Below are positions 59,956 through 61,330 of a stretch of DNA of 61,330 bases, in pieces; the stretch's first letter is position 1; each line of letters begins with the position of its first letter. Source of the stretch: an uncultured Muribaculaceae bacterium (GTDB lineage Bacteria > Bacteroidota > Bacteroidia > Bacteroidales > Muribaculaceae); NCBI GenBank assembly GCA_910589425.1, contig CAJUSZ010000014.1, forward strand, positions 1 to 61,330. The letters run 5' to 3'. The position numbers were made by a program, and so were the translations under genes. The notes under the pieces are model-generated. The model was not told the DNA's origin, did no database searches, and worked only from the letters and a program-made list of their open reading frames with translations.

Positions 59956-61224
59956 ATGACAGGACTGGCTGATTGTAATAATTTTTTTGTATCATGCGAA
60001 AGAGCGGTTGATCCTTCCTTGGTAGGAAAGGCTGTGGTTGTTCTCAGCAATAACGACGGGTGTGCCATCGCACGCAGCAATGAGGCAAAAAAACTTGGGG
60101 TCAGGATGGGGCAGCCTACATTTGAACTTAGAGACCTTATCGCCTCCGGGAGACTGATCGCATTGTCAGGAAACCATCTCCTCTACAGGGATATGAGTCT
60201 GAAAGTTCACGATATTTTTCGTCGGTTTGTGCCCCGAGCCATAGATTATTCGATAGATGAGTCATTTCTTGATTTCAGCGGGGTGCCGGATGATGCACTT
60301 TTCTTGATTGGCGACCAAATAAGAAAAGCCTGTTTTGAGGAACTGTCAATCCCGGTTACAATTGGAATAGGCCCCACCAAGACCATTGCCAAAATCGTCA
60401 CAGGATTATGTAAAAAAACAGGGCAGTCGGTAATGATCGTAAATGGCGTTGGAGATGTCATGCCGGTATATCGTGATATTCCAGTCCATGAATTGTGGGG
60501 GATAGGAAGACGGATTGCCCGCAGGCTTTATGCTGAAGGCATATATACGGTGGCTGACTTCGCTTCACGATCATTGATCTGGGTAAGGTCAATGCTCGGA
60601 GTCAACGGAGAGCGTTCTTGGCGGGAACTTCACGGGCAACCATGCATAGAGCTTGAACATGCGGATAGAATCATGCAGGATTCCGTAAGTGAAAGCAGGA
60701 CGTTTGCCCATGATACGGATTCTTTCGATTATATACGTGCCCGCATATCTATATATGTTGCCGATTGCGCCAGGCGTCTGCGTGCTATGAAAGGACAGTG
60801 CCGTTCGATTTCAGTTTTTCTCAGATCCAATCGGTTCCATACGGAACGCGGATACTATGCGCCGCAGCTGACCGTAAGACTTGAAAGGGCTACGGCAGAC
60901 ACCACGACGCTTGTTGATATAGCGACAGGCATTCTTAAGCAGATAATGATAGCCGGTGTAAAATTCAAGCGGGCTGGGGTTGTGCTTTCAGATATCGTTT
61001 CTTCGGAAGCTTACACGCCGTCTATTTTTGATATGCCTGTTATAGATCATGAAACAGGGGCTACTTCCAATACTAAGCCAATAAGTGAAACTATTGACAG
61101 GATCAATGCCTTGACGCAAACTTCTAAAATAAAACTTGCATCACAATTGACTACTGGCCATCCCGGGCACAACGATGGATATAGCTCATCTTTCGCTGCG
61201 CCTTCTACGGTAACAGACTTGTGA
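59956..61224 (+). CDS. umuC: Y-family DNA polymerase, UmuC type
   Basis: Error-prone translesion polymerase. Palm residues: D6 in GLADCNNFFVSCERA and D101-E102 in YSIDESFLDFSG; VVVLSNNDGCAIARSNEAKK is the UmuC signature. The helix-hairpin-helix region is VHELWGIGRRIARRL, and the little-finger domain follows to about 370. The C terminus (DRINALTQTSKIKLASQL then a Ser/Thr-rich tail) is short and diverged compared with the usual UmuC end, which carries a W-x-M region. No umuD lies upstream and no SOS box is visible. A near-consensus -7 box (TAACTTCG, 59935-59942) precedes the ATG. Confidence 0.93.
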   Translation: MTGLADCNNFFVSCERAVDPSLVGKAVVVLSNNDGCAIARSNEAKKLGVRMGQPTFELRDLIASGRLIALSGNHLLYRDMSLKVHDIFRRFVPRAIDYSIDESFLDFSGVPDDALFLIGDQIRKACFEELSIPVTIGIGPTKTIAKIVTGLCKKTGQSVMIVNGVGDVMPVYRDIPVHELWGIGRRIARRLYAEGIYTVADFASRSLIWVRSMLGVNGERSWRELHGQPCIELEHADRIMQDSVSESRTFAHDTDSFDYIRARISIYVADCARRLRAMKGQCRSISVFLRSNRFHTERGYYAPQLTVRLERATADTTTLVDIATGILKQIMIAGVKFKRAGVVLSDIVSSEAYTPSIFDMPVIDHETGATSNTKPISETIDRINALTQTSKIKLASQLTTGHPGHNDGYSSSFAAPSTVTDL

Positions 61225-61330
61225 ATTGAAATTCCTGAAAAAAGTTGTAAAAATATCTGTGTGGTATTCAGGGGTTTGTGGTTTTGTGAACAAAAATTAA
61301 GAAAATTTGTTGCTGAAAAATTTGGTGGGT
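61225..61330. other. AT-rich end of window, nothing identified
   Basis: The last 106 bases hold no open frame or hairpin I can support; the region runs off the window. Confidence 0.4.

Noticed and set aside
1..61330. CRISPR array, prophage or integrative element
   Set aside because: No regularly spaced direct repeats, no cas, integrase or phage structural genes. All genes look like chromosomal housekeeping or envelope functions.

Overview
The window reads as chromosomal core DNA of a Bacteroidales bacterium, most plausibly a Muribaculaceae member. This is an inference from gene content, not a database result. The evidence is the Bacteroidota promoter signature (TTTG, 19-20 nt, TAnnTTTG) upstream of many genes, DUF4835 and DUF5606 proteins, a YbbR-coaE pair, a eukaryote-like GT3 glycogen synthase with a GT35 phosphorylase, a long urocanate hydratase, SLC45-type MFS and PorT/TonB-type barrels. 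I see no prophage, no CRISPR array and no complete insertion sequence.

Layout. 1-12 kb (+): a secreted three-repeat protein, then dnaN, a DnaQ-like exonuclease, coaBC, DUF4835, recN, rlmB, a long NusB, yajC, YbbR, coaE and DUF5606. 12.3-12.9 kb: sodB with an odd structured leader. 13-19 kb (-): a complete glycine cleavage operon gcvT-gcvH-gcvPA-gcvPB-lpdA. 19.2-21.7 kb: a divergent pair, a DUF362/ferredoxin protein (-) and a LolC/E-like permease (+). 22-26.3 kb (+): glycogen synthase and alpha-glucan phosphorylase. 26.4-31.3 kb (+): hutU-hutI-hutH, the first three steps of histidine breakdown. 31.4 kb (-): tRNA-Glu(CTC). 31.8-35.9 kb: a LysM/binding-protein-fold envelope protein and a PorT-like barrel (+), rlmH (-) and nadC (+). 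35.9-41.2 kb (-): a TonB-plug barrel, maf, kdsC, glsA and a DUF2520 Rossmann protein. 41.3-43.4 kb (-): serC-serA. 43.6-46.2 kb (-): rfbA-rfbC-rfbB without rfbD. 46.2-47.1 kb (+): rpiB-folB. 47.1-49.8 kb (-): an MFS sugar transporter and nfo. 50-54.6 kb (+): TamB. 54.6-59.8 kb (-): Pif1-like helicase, pyrC, a polyprenol-phosphate glycosyltransferase and DUF2156. 60-61.2 kb (+): a UmuC-type polymerase.

The most unusual signal is a family of short hairpin elements with terminal inverted repeats. Two full copies (19020-19171 and 40282-40495) have related ends, a shared central motif (GGAGCATAGCGGGCTA) and TTA direct repeats on both sides, as expected of a MITE. A truncated inverted copy lies at about 43.5 kb, a minimal copy at 39341-39365, and lone end-like sequences lie at 38.7, 48.8 and 49.8 kb. 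Two of the TTA repeats are the stop codons of neighbouring genes. Other points of note: head-on overlapping rlmH/nadC promoters formed by one palindrome, several enzymes with substituted catalytic residues (CoaBC, SerA, PyrC), an unusual insertion in the MFS transporter, and large hairpins inside the gcv and ser operons.
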